A stretch of DNA of 64,000 nt from Spisula solida (GCA_947247005.1 OX365945.1:12592501-12656500); one strand, 5' to 3'; positions 1-13,636 are shown, counted from the stretch's first letter. Translations and numbers: made by a program. Notes: generated by a model from the sequence alone, not told the origin.

Positions 1-812
1 TTCAAGGTGCTCGTATACTGACTGTTTCAAGACTTCAGGATGTTGTTTTGTTGTAATTCACTTTTTGTTGCATCATTTAGTCAATTTGTTGCACTGGATT
101 ATGAATTATGGTGATCGCAGATGCCTTAAATGTGAAGGTTGACTTATTCTTACATCTATTTCAGTATTGTGCTTGTCAATTGGTTCTCTGTGCACATGAA
201 CACTTCACTAGTTGTACCTCTAGGTGTGTTTGCTCCTATTGTTGTTGCTTCATGCAGCTTCTTCTGCAGCTTCTGGTCCTCTTGGACTTTTGTCACCTCC
301 ACTGCAAGCACCCCAACCTGTTTGCATGGTTCCAGTTGTTTGGCATGTCCCAATTTCCCTTGTGCTTAAAGTCTCCAGTGTCTCTAAAAGTGTCTCACTC
401 ACAGAACTTAGGAAAAGAAAGCCTTCTGGTTTGTACATGAGATGTTTCCTTATTTCTGGTCAGATTGTTTCAGAAAAATGTTAGAGGCGTACATCATTGT
501 ATTGCAGATAATGAGATAGTTTGGCCATTGGGGAAGTTGGCTGAATCTTGTTTACCACTCTTATACTTGATGAATTAATTTTCATACAAGGTCATTTTAT
601 CCTCATTATTGTAGTCATTGACAGATTAATTACTTTATAATTGCTTAATGGTGTTCTAGATGAACTAGATATCACCTCACACTGTTACAGTTTTCTTGTA
701 CATGAAATCACAATTATACCAATAATGTGATAATGTTCTTGATTTTGTCTTTGCTTAAACAGTCCTTTGTGTCTAATGTATTTCTGAAACCTTTCCGTTT
801 TTTCTGTCTCAG

Positions 813-887
813 AAGATGGAAATGAAATTATTGGGCCATTTATTGAGCCACAGAATGACCCCTGTGTGATAAAGTGTCATCCGTTAA
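813..887 (+). other. Exon-like open segment (75 nt), unassigned
   Basis: A strong polypyrimidine tract and CTGTCTCAG acceptor are followed by a 24-codon open frame (DGNEIIGPFIEPQNDPCVIK, then CHPL) and a possible donor TTAA|GTATTT. Its entry and exit phases are equal. It does not match CPSF2 and I do not recognise it. It may be a chance exon-like sequence or part of another transcript. Confidence 0.2.
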
Positions 888-1244
888 GTATTTAACTTTT
901 CTCTGTTCTGAATAACTTAATTATCTATTGGTGGTGATATAAATATTGATGTGATCCTGGTCATATTCTGGAAAAATAATGGAAGATGACATTGTAGAAT
1001 AATGAATGCCACATATACATGACACTGAGGCATTTTCATATACTGTGGAACAAGAAATTCGCAGATATTCAATCCAAAATCTGACATTATATTCAGGAAG
1101 AAATGGTTTCATGTTGTAAATTTATTTTCCATGTATTTGCCGAACTCACACAGTTGCCCAATTCTTTACTGACAGTACACTGGCTGTTTCTGTATGTAAG
1201 GTCCAACTGTCCAACCTGATAATATTGCTGATTACATTATTGAA

Positions 1245-1450
1245 TTATAAGATGATGATGATATAGTTAGAGAGACATTGATTTTGTGCTGGATATCAGT
1301 GTGTGTCTATTGTATGAATGAATGTCATTTGTCCGCGTTTGTTCTCCTTTAACCACTGATTGGATTTCAATGAAACTTCATATGAATACTTGGTACCATT
1401 GCAATTGCACTTTTTTCGAGCAAAAAATATGGTGAAATTTTTTTGTTATT
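1245..1450 (+). repeat. Dispersed repeat fragment (GAGACATTGATTTTGTGCTGGA family), copy 1
   Basis: GAGACATTGATTTTGTGCTG followed by TTCTCCTTTAACCACTGATTGGATTTC-like sequence recurs at 31737-31930 and 44655-44800 in the same orientation, with visible divergence. It is a diverged interspersed repeat with no coding evidence. Confidence 0.55.
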
Positions 1451-4400
1451 TCTATTATGACCTCAAAACCTATCAGCCTAATTTGGATGGCCTAATGGTT
1501 CATACAAATCTTGTACTAATTTCTTTCAATGTTACAGGGATAATCACACACAAACATGTACTAGACATGTTCTATATACTTGTTCTGACTTATTCGCAAC
1601 ATCTAGTTTCCAATAGTTAGTCACAAAGGTTGATTGTCGCACATCGTTCTCACCCTTAGTACTCAGGTGTCAAATTATCACCTAGCTGGAAGGAAAAATC
1701 TGGTTTTCTAGGTCTATTGTAACTTTAACCACCATTAAGTGTTACGATGTGTAGTAAATATTTATATCAGTCACTCCGAGGTGACACCAAGGGAAAATAT
1801 TCTCAATAACATTGTACTAACATGTTTTGTTCAAGGTTATACTGTAATTGCATAAATTCTGAGCTTTTGTGTATATTCATATCTGTCACAACATTGTTAC
1901 ACCAAAGGAATATATTCTCCATAATGTAAGGCGCAATTTATAATTGCATGAATTCAGGGCTCAATGTCATGATGACATGTCTATAATAATGTTACCTTTA
2001 AGTTAATGTTTTTCGTTTTCAGCTTCTTATTGGATTTTGAATTAAGTCTTCTGGAAACATGATATTTATGCTGGAGAATTTTGATACCAGTATAATACAA
2101 AGGCATCATTTTCCATAAAGTTTAGTGATTGTTTTTGCTTTTCTGGTTTGAGGTTTTAAATCTATAGCCTGATGGCTGTGACTTATGGTATTTGCAGCTG
2201 TCTTAATGTGAAGGTTGGCTGTGGTGATGTTGTCCTTTGAGTATTTTATGTGGTGAAGCTGTACTAAATCCTCCTCTGCACCACTGTTGAATTTATATAG
2301 CAAAATATTCAATAACCCACATTGCTCCACTCAGTCACCCAGATGTATCAATGGGTACCTACATGTAAGAAGGTCAAACGACAATGTGCTGTGGCTGCTA
2401 ACGGTGATGTGGCAACAGTCGAATTATGACTCATTGATAGGGTGGGGATAAAATGTATAGTCTGTTGAACGGTCGCATGTCTGACAATAGATGGAGTACT
2501 TTACTTTTCTTATTGTACTCCATATAGTTTCTTTAATTTTGTTTTGCTCTGTTTTATGTGATGACTATAGACTGTATAGTTTCTTTAATTTAAGCGGCTA
2601 GTAAACATTCCTCTGCAATGATTGTTATAATAGCCTGGCTTTATCTGTAATGTACCATTTAGTATTTACCTGTAGATAGGAAACTGTTGATTATATTCAA
2701 GGTTGATTTTTATAATCAGGAAATGTGATGCCATTATTCTGCAATAAAAAATATATTCACACATCATCAAGCTGTGCTTATAAGCTTGCTCTTGTTAAGC
2801 TGCTGATGACTCCTCTAGATGTGGAGGATATCATTGTTGCCAACAGGGGTCCTACACCTGGGCGAAAAAGTACCAGGAATTAACCTGGAATACCATCGTA
2901 AAATGAAAGTGTTCACTAAGTTATGGTCATTTGAAATTTCATGGGCTGAATTTTAACAATAGAACATGTTTTAGTCATATGTTTGGTGTAGCACCCGAAA
3001 CAGACGTGCATCTAATTTTCATGATTGTGCATCATGCCTCAGTCAGGACCTCTGAGCCAAATATCATGGGAGATTATTCACCTTGCCCGAACTGGATCCT
3101 GTGTCCCAGTTTAGTGCTACACTAACTGCATGCGCTAACAAGGCAGGCTTGTTGTCAAGGGGATATAAATGCAGCAGCGGTGTTTCATAGAATATTTTAC
3201 TGCTCCTTTAGTATCTAAACATTTCCAAATTTCATTCCTAGACCTGGTTTGATGTCTCATTTTCCTCTGCTTTTGTGATTTTATTGTGACTGCAATTATA
3301 TTACCACTCATAGCAGACAATATGTTACACAGTTATCATTTCAGGTCTACATGTATAAAGTATGGCGATGTCTTACCTACTTGCAATTAAACTCGCACTT
3401 TACTACACATACATTAATCAAACACTTTGTAGTAGACTTGTTCATTTGGTACCTCGTAAATTTCTCCATTACCATCTTGTAGACATCTCATTGGATGCCT
3501 CATAAATGAACCATATGCGTCTTGCAGTAGACTTCTAGTTATCGAGACTTGTAAATGAAGCAAGTTTGTCTTTTGTAAGAAATTAGGTGCATAGTAATTT
3601 AATATAAGTCAGTGTTGCAGTAGAGTATTGTGATTTCAATGATTTGGGACCTGGATTGATAATACTAACTTGCATGTAATTGAACAAACTGCCTGCATGC
3701 AGATCATTATTCAAGGCCCCTGTAAGCATACAGATTGCGCAATCTCGTTAATTGGCAGACAGAATTGCTTCTCGGCAAATTTCCTTGACTTTGCTTATTA
3801 CATTGATTAAATTACGAATGTGTTACATGGAAGTAAAGTTGTTAAAGGGGAATGTCAATTATATATATCTAATTAGCATTTAAAATTATTGTTTTTTGTT
3901 TTTTTCAAATTGGTTCCCATTTTCCTGTTTTGGCATTGATGTATTGGCTTTGTTGTCAATCTTATAATTGTCTGATTTCCACGGTTGATACACATACTGT
4001 ATAATACTAGTAGTTAAACTTCACTTTCTCATTTGCTGTAATTTTATTGGTATTCTTGATGTTTCTTTTTATACTCCTATTATTGGAGTTATGACCCTTT
4101 AGACACTAATATCCCTTATAAACCAGCTGCCAAGTACCCCAGTAAGTGCACTGTAGTAAGAGGTTCTTGAAATCACTTGATTTAGAATACACATTAGTTC
4201 TTGCTCTGTCTTTGCTTAAAAAACAAATGCCCTTAAGTACATATGTATTAGTTAATTAGCTTAATTCCAATGTCACATTGTACCCATTTGTACAACAATA
4301 TCAGCAATTTGGAGCAATTACAGTCATATAAACAAACAGTACATTGTGCAAATTGTTGTAATCAAATAAATATGAAGTAATTGACAAGTATACAAAGTAA

Positions 4401-4608
4401 ATATCAATTTTCTTGTCTTTTTCAAGTGTCTACCATCATGTTTGATGTTAGAATGCCAAAAGATTACAGGATTGGTCCCCCAGACATTTAGTTAATTGAG
4501 ATCTGAGGTTCTACTATTTGGAATATTTAAAAGTACAACATTTCTTACCACAGTTGTGTGTAGTATGTCTTATATACCAATATGTCAAGTACTTATAAAA
4601 CTGGGCCT

Positions 4609-4730
4609 CCTTGGCCAAATGGTCATGGTCACTAACGTGGAAAACTTTCGTCTCACCGCATTCGGTATGAATCTCAACAGGATTGTAGAATATGTATATG
4701 AGGAAGCTGTCGAGCAACAGTTATACCATT
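4609..4730 (+). mobile_element. Degenerate tRNA-related SINE-like fragment
   Basis: The stretch has a TGGCCAAATGGTCATGGTCA-like start, a CGGTATGAATC sequence resembling a pol III B box, and a GAGGAAGCTGTCGAGC motif. This order resembles tRNA-headed SINEs common in bivalves. It is only a recognition from general appearance. The 82-codon open frame through it is probably incidental. Confidence 0.35.
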
Positions 4731-5977
4731 ATAGCGAAGTTTAAAAGGAGCATCAATCTAATCGCGGGTCTTTATTCTCCACAACAGCTGCAATACTTAG
4801 ACAATACATAACTGATGCAATTATAGAAGCCCAATGATGCCATACTCCTGCATCGTAATCATGTATCCTAACTTAAACTAAGCTCTTCAATTACTATTCT
4901 ATCAATAATATTGTATTAGATATTTCTACAGTTGATGAATCAGCAGATCTTATGTTATGTAAGCTGAAGTGTTTGTAAGTCACTGAAGTCAAAAGCAATA
5001 ACAACTGCAACATTGTGCAAATCTTAAAAACAAAGTCATCACATAACAACAACAAATTGTCACACACGTTTCAGGTCATCTTATCTCCATGCAATATGAT
5101 CTCAAATTTTGCACTTTACCATAATTATCTAGGACAAATTCAAGTATATGAAGAATGTTTATTTATTCACTGTTTGTCATTCACTGACAGCTGATACAAC
5201 AGTTACATAGGCATGTAATGAAGCCAACAATACGCCATCATTGTGTGCTGGTTTATTGGCGCCAGAATGCACTAGTTCTAGAGATTCTCCACGTCTTTGC
5301 TACATCACTCTCAAACTTTCTACAGTGCCAGGAGAAGAATATTAATTAGAATATGAAACTTGGGGATTGTTGATTTATTTAATTCCAATGAAAGTGAGTT
5401 ATGGCTTTGTAATGACATCTGGTGAAAAAGCTAATTTAAATGTCAAAGTGAATGTGAAGTTTCTCCAAAGGGAGAAAACTCAGTTAATCAGGTACCTTTA
5501 GGTGCTAAATGTGTGCTTCGTCTTCTATAGCTAGTTACTTACAAATAAGACAAAAAACTAATGCAATTTGAATGCAAATTGTTTGTAAATTGTAGCAGTT
5601 TTTGTCTCAATTGGTGACAAAAGCAATTTTTGTTGCTTATTTATTCAACTTGAACCAATTTTGGAAGTAAATATTACCAGACAGTAATGAAACTGTCAAC
5701 TGTTAAGTTCAATTTCTAGCATCCATCAGATTACTTTACACTGTTATGCTTTCAAGCTGTCTGTTTGAATAACAATTCAGCATTTCAAAACTATGAGACT
5801 ATTATCAAAATAGTACTTGTACAAAATGCTGGCTGCTGTTCTTGGTATTACACATACACAGTGTGGGAGCAGGTTTGCTTGATTTAAATATATTGTTGTT
5901 TTAAATTTTAACTGTTTCTCACCAAAAAGTGACTAATAATTATTGTGTAAGTGTGTTAATTTGCTCCATAGCTTCTA

Positions 5978-8408
5978 TTTTTGGAATGTAGCTCGGCTGA
6001 TAGGTATTTTTATGAATGTAGCTCGGCTGATAGGTATTTTTATGAATGTATCTCAGCTGATAGGTATTTTTATGAATGTAGCTCAGCTGATAGGTATTTT
6101 TGGAATGTAGCTCAGCTGATAGGTATTTTTGGAATGTAGCACTGGGCTGATTGGTGTTTTTGGAATGTAGCTTGGCTGATTGGTATTTTTGGAATGTAGC
6201 TCAGCTGATAGGTATTTTTGGAATGTAGCTCAGCTGATAGGTATTTTTGGAATGTAGCACTGGGCTGATTGGTTTTTTTGGAATGTAGCTTGGCTGATTG
6301 GTATTTTTGGAATGTAGCTCAGCTGATAGGTATTTTTGGAATGTAGCTCAGCCGATAGGTATTTTTGGAATTTAGCACTGGGCTGATTGATATTTTTGGA
6401 ATGTAGCTCAGCTGATAGGTATTTTTGGAATGTAGCTTGGCTGATTGGTATTTTTGGAATGTAGCACTGGGCTGATTGGTATTTTTGGAATGTAGCTCAG
6501 CTGATAGGTATTTTTGGAATGTAGCTTGGCTGATAGGTATTTTTGGAATGTAGCTTGGCTGATTGGTATTTTTGGAATGTAGCACTGGGCTGATTGGTAT
6601 TTTTGGAATGTAGCTCAGCTGATAGGTATTTTTGGAATGTAGCTTGGCTGATTGGTATTTTTGGAATGTAGCACTGGGCTGATTGGTATTTTTGGAATGT
6701 AGCTTGGCTGATTGGTATTTTTGGAATGTAGCACTGGGCTGATTGGATTGGTATTGTTGGAATGTAGCTCAGCTGATAGGTATTTTTGGAATGTAGCACT
6801 GGGCTGATAGGTATTTTTGGAATGTAGCACTGGGCTGATAGGTATTTTTGGAGTGTAGCACTGGGCTGATAGGTATTTTTGGAATGTAGCTCAGCTGATA
6901 GGTATTTTTGGAATGTAGCACTGGGCTGATTGGTAGTTTTGGAATGTAGCACTGGGCTGATAGTAATTTTTGGAATGTAGCACTGGGCTGATAGGTATTT
7001 TTGGAGTGTAGCACTGGGCTGATAGGTATTTTTGGAATGTAGCACTGGGCTGATAGGTATTTTTGGAATGTAGCACTGGGCTGATAGATATTTTTGGAGT
7101 GTAGCACTGGGCTGATAGGTATTTTTGGAGTGTAGCACTGGGCTGATAGGTATTTTTGGAATGTAGCTCAGCTGATAGGTATTTTTGGAATGTAGCACTG
7201 GGCTGATTGGTAGTTTTGGAATGTAGCACTGGGCTGATAGGTATTTTTGGAATGTAGCACTGGGCTGATAGGTATTTTTGGAGTGTAGCACTGGGCTGAT
7301 AGGTATTTTTGGAATGTAGCACTGGGCTGATAGGTATTTTTGGAATGTAGCACTGGGCTGATAGATATTTTTGGAGTGTAGCACTGGGCTGATAGGTATT
7401 TTTGGAATGTAGCACTGGGCTGATAGGTATTTTTGGAATGTAGCACTGGGCTGATAGATATTTTTGGAGTGTAGCACTGGGCTGATAGGTATTTTTGGAG
7501 TGTAGCACTGGGCTGATAGGTATTTTTGGAATGTAGCTCAGCTGATAGGTATTTTTGGAATGTAGCACTGGGCTGATTGGTAGTTTTGGAATGTAGCACT
7601 GGGCTGATAGGTATTTTTGGAATGTAGCACTGGGCTGATAGGTATTTTTGGAGTGTAGCACTGGGCTGATAGGTATTTTTGGAATGTAGCACTGGGCTGA
7701 TAGGTATTTTTGGAATGTAGCACTGGGCTGATAGATATTTTTGGAGTGTAGCACTGGGCTGATAGGTATTTTTGGAATGTAGCACTGGGCTGATTGGTAT
7801 TTTTGGAATGTAGCACTGGGCTGATAGGTATTTTTGGAATGTAGCACTGGGCTGATAGGTATTTTGGGAGTATAGCACTGGGCTGATAGGTATTTTTGGA
7901 GTGTAGCACTGGGCTGATTGGTATTTTTGGAATGTAGCACTGGGCTGATTGGTATTTTTGGAGTGTAGCACTGGGCTGATTGGTATTTTTGGAATGTAGC
8001 ACTGGGCTGATAGGTATTTTTGGAATGTAGCACTGGGCTGATAGGTATTTTGGGAGTATAGCACTGGGCTGATAGGTATTTTTGGAGTGTAGCACTGGGC
8101 TGATTGGTATTTTTGGAATGTAGCTCAGCTGATAGGTATTTTTGGAATGTAGCACTGGGCTGATTGGTATTTTTGGAATGTAGCACTGGGCTGATAGGTA
8201 TTTTTGGAATGTAGCACTGGGCTGATTGGTATTTTTGGAGTGTAGCACTGGGCTGATAGGTATTTTTGGAATGTAGCTCAGCTGATAGGTATTTTTGGAA
8301 TGTAGCACTGGGCTGATTGGTATTTTTGGAATGTAGCACTGGGCCGATTGGTATTTTTGGAGTGTAGCACTGGGCTGATAGGTATTTTTGGAGTGTAGCT
8401 CGGCTGAT
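5978..8408. repeat. Minisatellite, 31/29-bp units, about 80 copies
   Basis: Tandem copies of GAATGTAGCACTGGGCTGAT followed by AGGTATTTTTG (31 bp), mixed with 29-bp variants carrying CTCAGCTG or CTTGGCTG. Copies at the left edge are 30 bp with TTTTTATG. Marker variants show higher-order structure. TAGTTTTGG units sit at 6934, 7211 and 7581 (spacings 277 and 370, differing by three units). The GGGAGTATAG variant sits at 7866 and 8052 (six units apart). The array lies in intronic or upstream DNA. Minus-strand frames stay open, giving an artefactual ORF of 535 codons. Confidence 0.97.
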
Positions 8409-9507
8409 TCTGTTTACTTCAAGGTTGGACCAGTGTCTCAGTATGTTCTTCGATAGGTAGACTGAAGTCATGTCCTTCACTTGAAGAGAAATTGTCAATA
8501 TAACAATACTTGTTAGAGCATGTTAGTTTGTCCTTAAGTTGATCATTAATTCCAAGGAGAAATACTGATCATGGCGACTGCTTGCTCCCGTATAGTGGCG
8601 GGAAAACATCGCAAAACGGCAAAAAATTAACCAGTAGAGCTAACACATGATTGTTTTTTTCTTTTAATTTAAAAGAATATTCGCAATCGTGTTCTGATTA
8701 AGTTTTTCCGTGTAACATAGAGAGCTACTTAAACCTGAAGTATTAGTTTGTCACCTTCACAGGCTTCCCGTGACAAGAACAAGCTGATAAAAACAAAAAA
8801 TACTGCAATTTCTTTTTAGACCAATCAGATTTTTTTTACATAAAAAAACACACTAAAATTGGAACAATTAAAAGGCTTGTTGCCTGATGAATTTTACTTT
8901 TTTTAATGACAAAAAATCTGAGTCAATTTACTTGATTCGGAGTCTGCATGTGGCATGGTTTAAAGAGATTCAATTGCAGGCTCTGTAATGTTATTATATC
9001 CCCCACTACTGTTCTATCAAACGATGTGTCATTTAAAACATCTATTTCAATATCTCAAAGGTCAAGGTCAAACTTAAGAGTTCAAAGGTCAGAAATGACC
9101 ATAATTTTTTGTTGTCTGAACCATAACTTCATCATAAATTGTTGAATTGAAAAAAAGCTATACAATTGTTGTTCTCCTTGCGACAGTTGTATGTGGTTTG
9201 CCATAGGTCTGTGACAAAGCGGTATGTGGGGTATTATTAGTCACATCAACATTGCTGCCTTGAAAGAATTGTATCAGTATATATTTATATATATTAAACA
9301 TGTTGAAGATGCACTAAATTTTTCTGTATCCTTTTCCACAATTTCTGATGTGCCTGAGGCACCTCAAAAGAACATAAGATGCACCATTGTTTGTGTTTCT
9401 AAATTGACTTATACCACAACATACATGCATGTATATTATAGTTATTGCCCTTGTATTATTGAATTAAATCTATTTAAGCTCGAGTTGTGTGCTCATCATC
9501 AGTGTAT

Positions 9508-9740
9508 GTTAGCTCACCTGGCACATTATAAGTGGCAGGGTGAGCTTTTGTTATTACTCTCAGGCATCTGTCCATTCACAATTATTATTGCAAGTTTGAT
9601 CTAATGGTTATAAAACTTGTTCATAATGATCATCTTTATAAACACTAGGTCAAGTTCAATGTTGGGTCAAAAACTAGGTCACATGATCAAACAATAGTAA
9701 AACCTTGTAAACACACTAGAGGTCACAATTTAAATGATAT
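9508..9740 (+). repeat. Fragment of the AGCTCACCTG / AGGTCA-rich repeat family
   Basis: It begins TTAGCTCACCTGGCACATTA with a hairpin partner GGGTGAGCTTTTG. It carries CTAGGTCAAGTTCAATGTTG, AAAACTAGGTCACATG and CTAGAGGTCACAATTT, all hallmarks of the larger elements at 23604, 37347, 46077, 55966 and 57740. It is about one core unit long, with no clear right end. Confidence 0.7.
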
Positions 9741-10559
9741 AGAAGAGATTTTAAATTTAAAAAAGAAGAAGAAAGTAAATTAATGAATCATGGTGGATTT
9801 CAGCTCATCCATTAGAATTCATGACCGAACAAATGATAAATTATTTTATGATGAGGGCTTAACAGAGTGACAGATAACCCCACTTTTTATATTGTTGCCA
9901 GACAAAAAGAATGGAAATTAGCTGACAAACAATTGTCAGTGGTTATTAATACTATTGTTGTCATGGAAACCATTCCGATCAATTTTCATAAATAAGGTGA
10001 TTTTGAATATGTCTTGCAAGGCTTCGTGATTGTGCTGAATAATTTGCCTACTTAAGAGCACCGAATTGTTCGGCCGTAGGACTTGTGAAACACTAAGTAA
10101 ATTGACAGACTAATATGTGGCAGTGGTGGTTACCACTGAGCCTTACTACATAGTAATGGGAAAAACAAGATTTCCGCTAATTGCGAGCAAATCATACAAT
10201 ATCTAGCGCAGCAAGGGTTTGTTTATAATGAGCCAATTGAACATGCTTGCCTTTCTTATTTACAAAACTTAATTAGAGAAAAAAACATTAAGAATTGTGT
10301 AGCCTATAATAGTTGAACCAGAGGTAATAAGTGGATTAATAAAGTCACATGAAAGTTCAAGGTTTTTTATTCTCCCCCCTTTCCACCAATAGAAATAGGT
10401 TACAGCTTTAATAAAATAAAAAAAAGTTAGCGAATTCCATTTCATATAAGAAAAATTGTTCGTCAAACGCGGTGAACATATTTTCCCACAATTGCGTGGA
10501 TTGATTCGTATATTTTCTCACAATCACGTGGATTGATTCCAAGTCACTTTCATATCAAA

Positions 10560-10760
10560 GCCAGAATGTCAAATACTTCTAAATAAAACTGCTTCACTAC
10601 ATCACATACATGATAAACTCAATTTCATGATTATAATGCAGATTTGTCAAGACATACCACCATTTCCAATCAAACCAAAGTTTTTTACAGGACTACTTGA
10701 GTGTACATTTGTATATCTAATTTTGGCCCGCATAGGTATTTGGTAGTTTAATGTTACCAA
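10560..10760 (+). repeat. Dispersed repeat, copy 1 of a pair with 39985-40190
   Basis: Shared order of CAAGACATACCACCATTTCC, GGACTACTTGAGTGTA and TTTTGGCCCGCATAGG-type motifs, with about 75-80% apparent similarity by eye to 40090-40190. No coding evidence in either copy. Confidence 0.55.
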
Positions 10761-11761
10761 TAGCAAAAGTTTATTGCACTAAGTCCTCCCACTATCGCAC
10801 TTTCTTTTCAGTTTCCTGAAGACATGCATTCATTGTTTGATATTCAAATAGAACTGATACTGAGACAAACAAGCCATCTAGACAGTATAAGGCCTGTGAT
10901 TCTTCCTCCTTTAGTTTGCCTTAAAGGTCAACAAAGGTCACACAGTCGTTCAGGGGTCTAGTAGTAGCTGAAAAGGAATAATTACAACCGGACCCTGGAG
11001 GCTGTAAATTATATGACAGCCTCTGTACTGAATAAGACATCAACATGATCCACATCTCAGGGAATCAGCCTGGTGATGTCTTAATGACTGTCACATACCA
11101 CATGAAAAAGCATTAATAAAATCTGTAAAAATCACAGAATCTCTTTTAGAAATGATGCCTGGAATGTCTAGGGAAAGCGAATTACCCATAATTTGTGGTA
11201 TAATTCCAATATAGGAAAGCTAATTTCGGGCTGAACAAAAAAGTTAATAAGGTCAACCAACGGTCAACCAGAGAAGCTATCAAGTATGCTGAATGACATA
11301 TTCTATGGAATGTTAAAGAATTTGTTCCAAGAACTAGAATATTAATGTTAAATAATTGGTTCCAGGAACTAGTCTGACATGGAATTAATTGTGTACAACC
11401 CCATTTACTTCAAGCTCAGCCTCAGGTCCTGCCAGTTCATATAATAAATAAATATTGTAACATTACTTTCACAAATACTCATTGTTATTGATCAGCACCT
11501 ACATAAAGAACAATTCTAAAATATGTTGATTAATCAGGTGTGCACAATTTATCAGTGATGCTTTTAGTGTAAAGCTGACCATTATCTGCTTACTTTATAG
11601 TAATTTGTAAAACCAATTTTACTACAGTTGACCAAACCGGTTCAATTTGTTTGTAAATATCAGATTATCCTGGTTGCACTGCATTAAAAATAAGTTGAAA
11701 TTCTTGCCATTAAAGGTTTGGGCAGGTTATGTTCTGCAATGATATAATCTACTGGTTATAT

Positions 11762-12182
11762 CAGTGTAGCAATACCACGTGACTTTTGGCTACAGTTACA
11801 AGAAGAAATTTGTAAACATTGGAAAATAAAATAGCCATAAGTATTTTATTTCTTAATCGATTTCTATGAAATATACGCCACGCTAAGGGGAAAATTATTT
11901 GCTTTCCATGAAATATAAGATCTATTTCAGCAGCTTTACCGATTTTTCCATTACCTAGTGAAACCTACACGTTCCACGTATTCACAGGGTAATGGACTAA
12001 ACGGCACATCCACTGAAAAAGATTTTATATTTCATGGAAAGCAAATAATGTTCTCCTTAGCGTGGCGTAGATTTCATAGAAATCGATGAAGAAATTAAAT
12101 ATTTATCGCTACATTTGTGTTCCAATGTTTACAAATTTCTACTTGGAACTGTAGTAAAAAACCACGTGGTATTGCTACACTG
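11762..12182. mobile_element. Foldback MITE-like element with TATAT duplication
   Basis: The ends CAGTGTAGCAATACCACGTG and its exact reverse complement are 20-bp perfect terminal inverted repeats. Similarity between the arms continues inward for about 170 bases each, including TTGTAAACATTGGA and CGCCACGCTAAGG pairs, around an ~80-bp centre. TATAT flanks both sides (11757-11761 and 12183-12187), as expected of a target-site duplication. There is no ORF, so it is non-autonomous. Confidence 0.88.
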
Positions 12183-13636
12183 TATATGGTACTGTTATCA
12201 TTCTTCACATGTTTTTGTACCATAAGACTATTTTAACTTCCTAAAATTACAACCATAATAAGTCTGTGGGAGAGCACCACAGAATATTCATCAGTTCTAG
12301 TTCAATGTTGCCACACCTATATGATATAATTACCTGTATATTTGGAGATGGGAGTGCAGAAAAGTGAGTTTGTACAGATTGATAATTAACATCGGTCATC
12401 AAAGAAAGCATAAAACTTGATCAAAGAAAGAAGGTAAAAGGCTCATTAATGAGGTTGTCATGCTTTCATAAAAAGTAATTACTGAGAACTTTTCTTCAGG
12501 AATATACAAATAATTGTTTTCATTATTTATAGAATAATTAGTTTGTGTCACATTGAAGATCTCATGCATTCTATCATCCCATGCATTATCAATTAAGAGA
12601 CTGCAGGTTAATGACATACTATGTAATGTAGTGTCCTTTTCTACAGACAGTCTAACCAGCTTCTCTAACTAATGTTGATGGTTCTAAAATTCAATTAGTG
12701 TCACATTTCTAATTATTGAACTCATTTAAAAGTTAAATTTGCAAATTTATGGCCATTGGAATAGGATTAGGAAGAATTTATTGCAAAAGATTCAATAAAC
12801 AGTGTAAAATCCGCTGATTTATTATAGTGTTAAACTATAGGACTGTTGGAGCAAAGTAGTTTGTTGACTCTTACAGGAAAAAGCCTGAGGCAGCCAGTTC
12901 CGATATCAGTTAGCTCAGAGATGAGGACTTATAATGTACGACCATCGCAATCTGTAATCTGAATAGCTTGCTGACACATAAAATCCCAATCTCACTAAAC
13001 CATACATTTGACCCTGATTCAGAAGCCACTGCAACTGTGAGCCAAAGTTCACAAGACCCTGTCCTAAAGGTCACTGAACCATGATCTAAAGGTCAATGGT
13101 GTTATATGGTTGGCATGGTTGGCATGGTCTTGAAATTTGTGTCATGTGTTGTAAGGGTTTTGAAGGACTGGAAGTTGATGGTTACAGTACAGGAAAGTTG
13201 TGTGGGAAAAAACTCAGATGAAAATGATTGTTTATAATTATTGTATTCAGTAAACTATAGTGCTTCAAATTGCACTTAACCTGGTTGCTCAATAATATTT
13301 TGTTGCCTGGTTTGCGGTTATAATTACAGCAGGATGTTGCACTCTTACATTGCTAGAATAACATAATGAGACTCTTGTTATTTAAACGTTTCGGGCACAT
13401 TGTCAAAAGATGTTTGGAGAATCTCGATATTGTGAGAAAAAAATTGCACTTGGAAATAAGAGGGTAGAAGATCTGAAACTTCTGTTTGCTTTTTTAGGAA
13501 TCTAAATGTACTGCTTAAGAAATGATCCGCAAATGTTTGAAAAAAAATCAGCTTTTGGAAAGAATAGCTTTTAAATTATTGAATTCCTCAGCTGGTTTTG
13601 ACACATTAATGGGATAAGCTCAGCGGGCCTGATTTC

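Noticed and set aside
156..484. Overlapping ORFs near the window start, both strands
   Set aside because: Several frames are open at once over Leu/Cys-rich or Gln/Lys-rich low-complexity sequence, and none resembles a known domain.
5978..8408. CRISPR-like array
   Set aside because: Units are contiguous and near-identical with no unique spacers, and the DNA is eukaryotic.
6497..8498. Long minus-strand ORFs up to 535 codons as a repeat-protein gene
   Set aside because: They coincide exactly with a non-coding tandem repeat and exist in all three frames at once. No promoter, splice sites or non-repeat domain support a gene.
10810..10935. Open stretch after CTTTTCAG (FPEDMHSLFDIQIELIL) as an exon
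   Set aside because: No family match to CPSF2, no good donor before the stop, and no phase constraint to support it.
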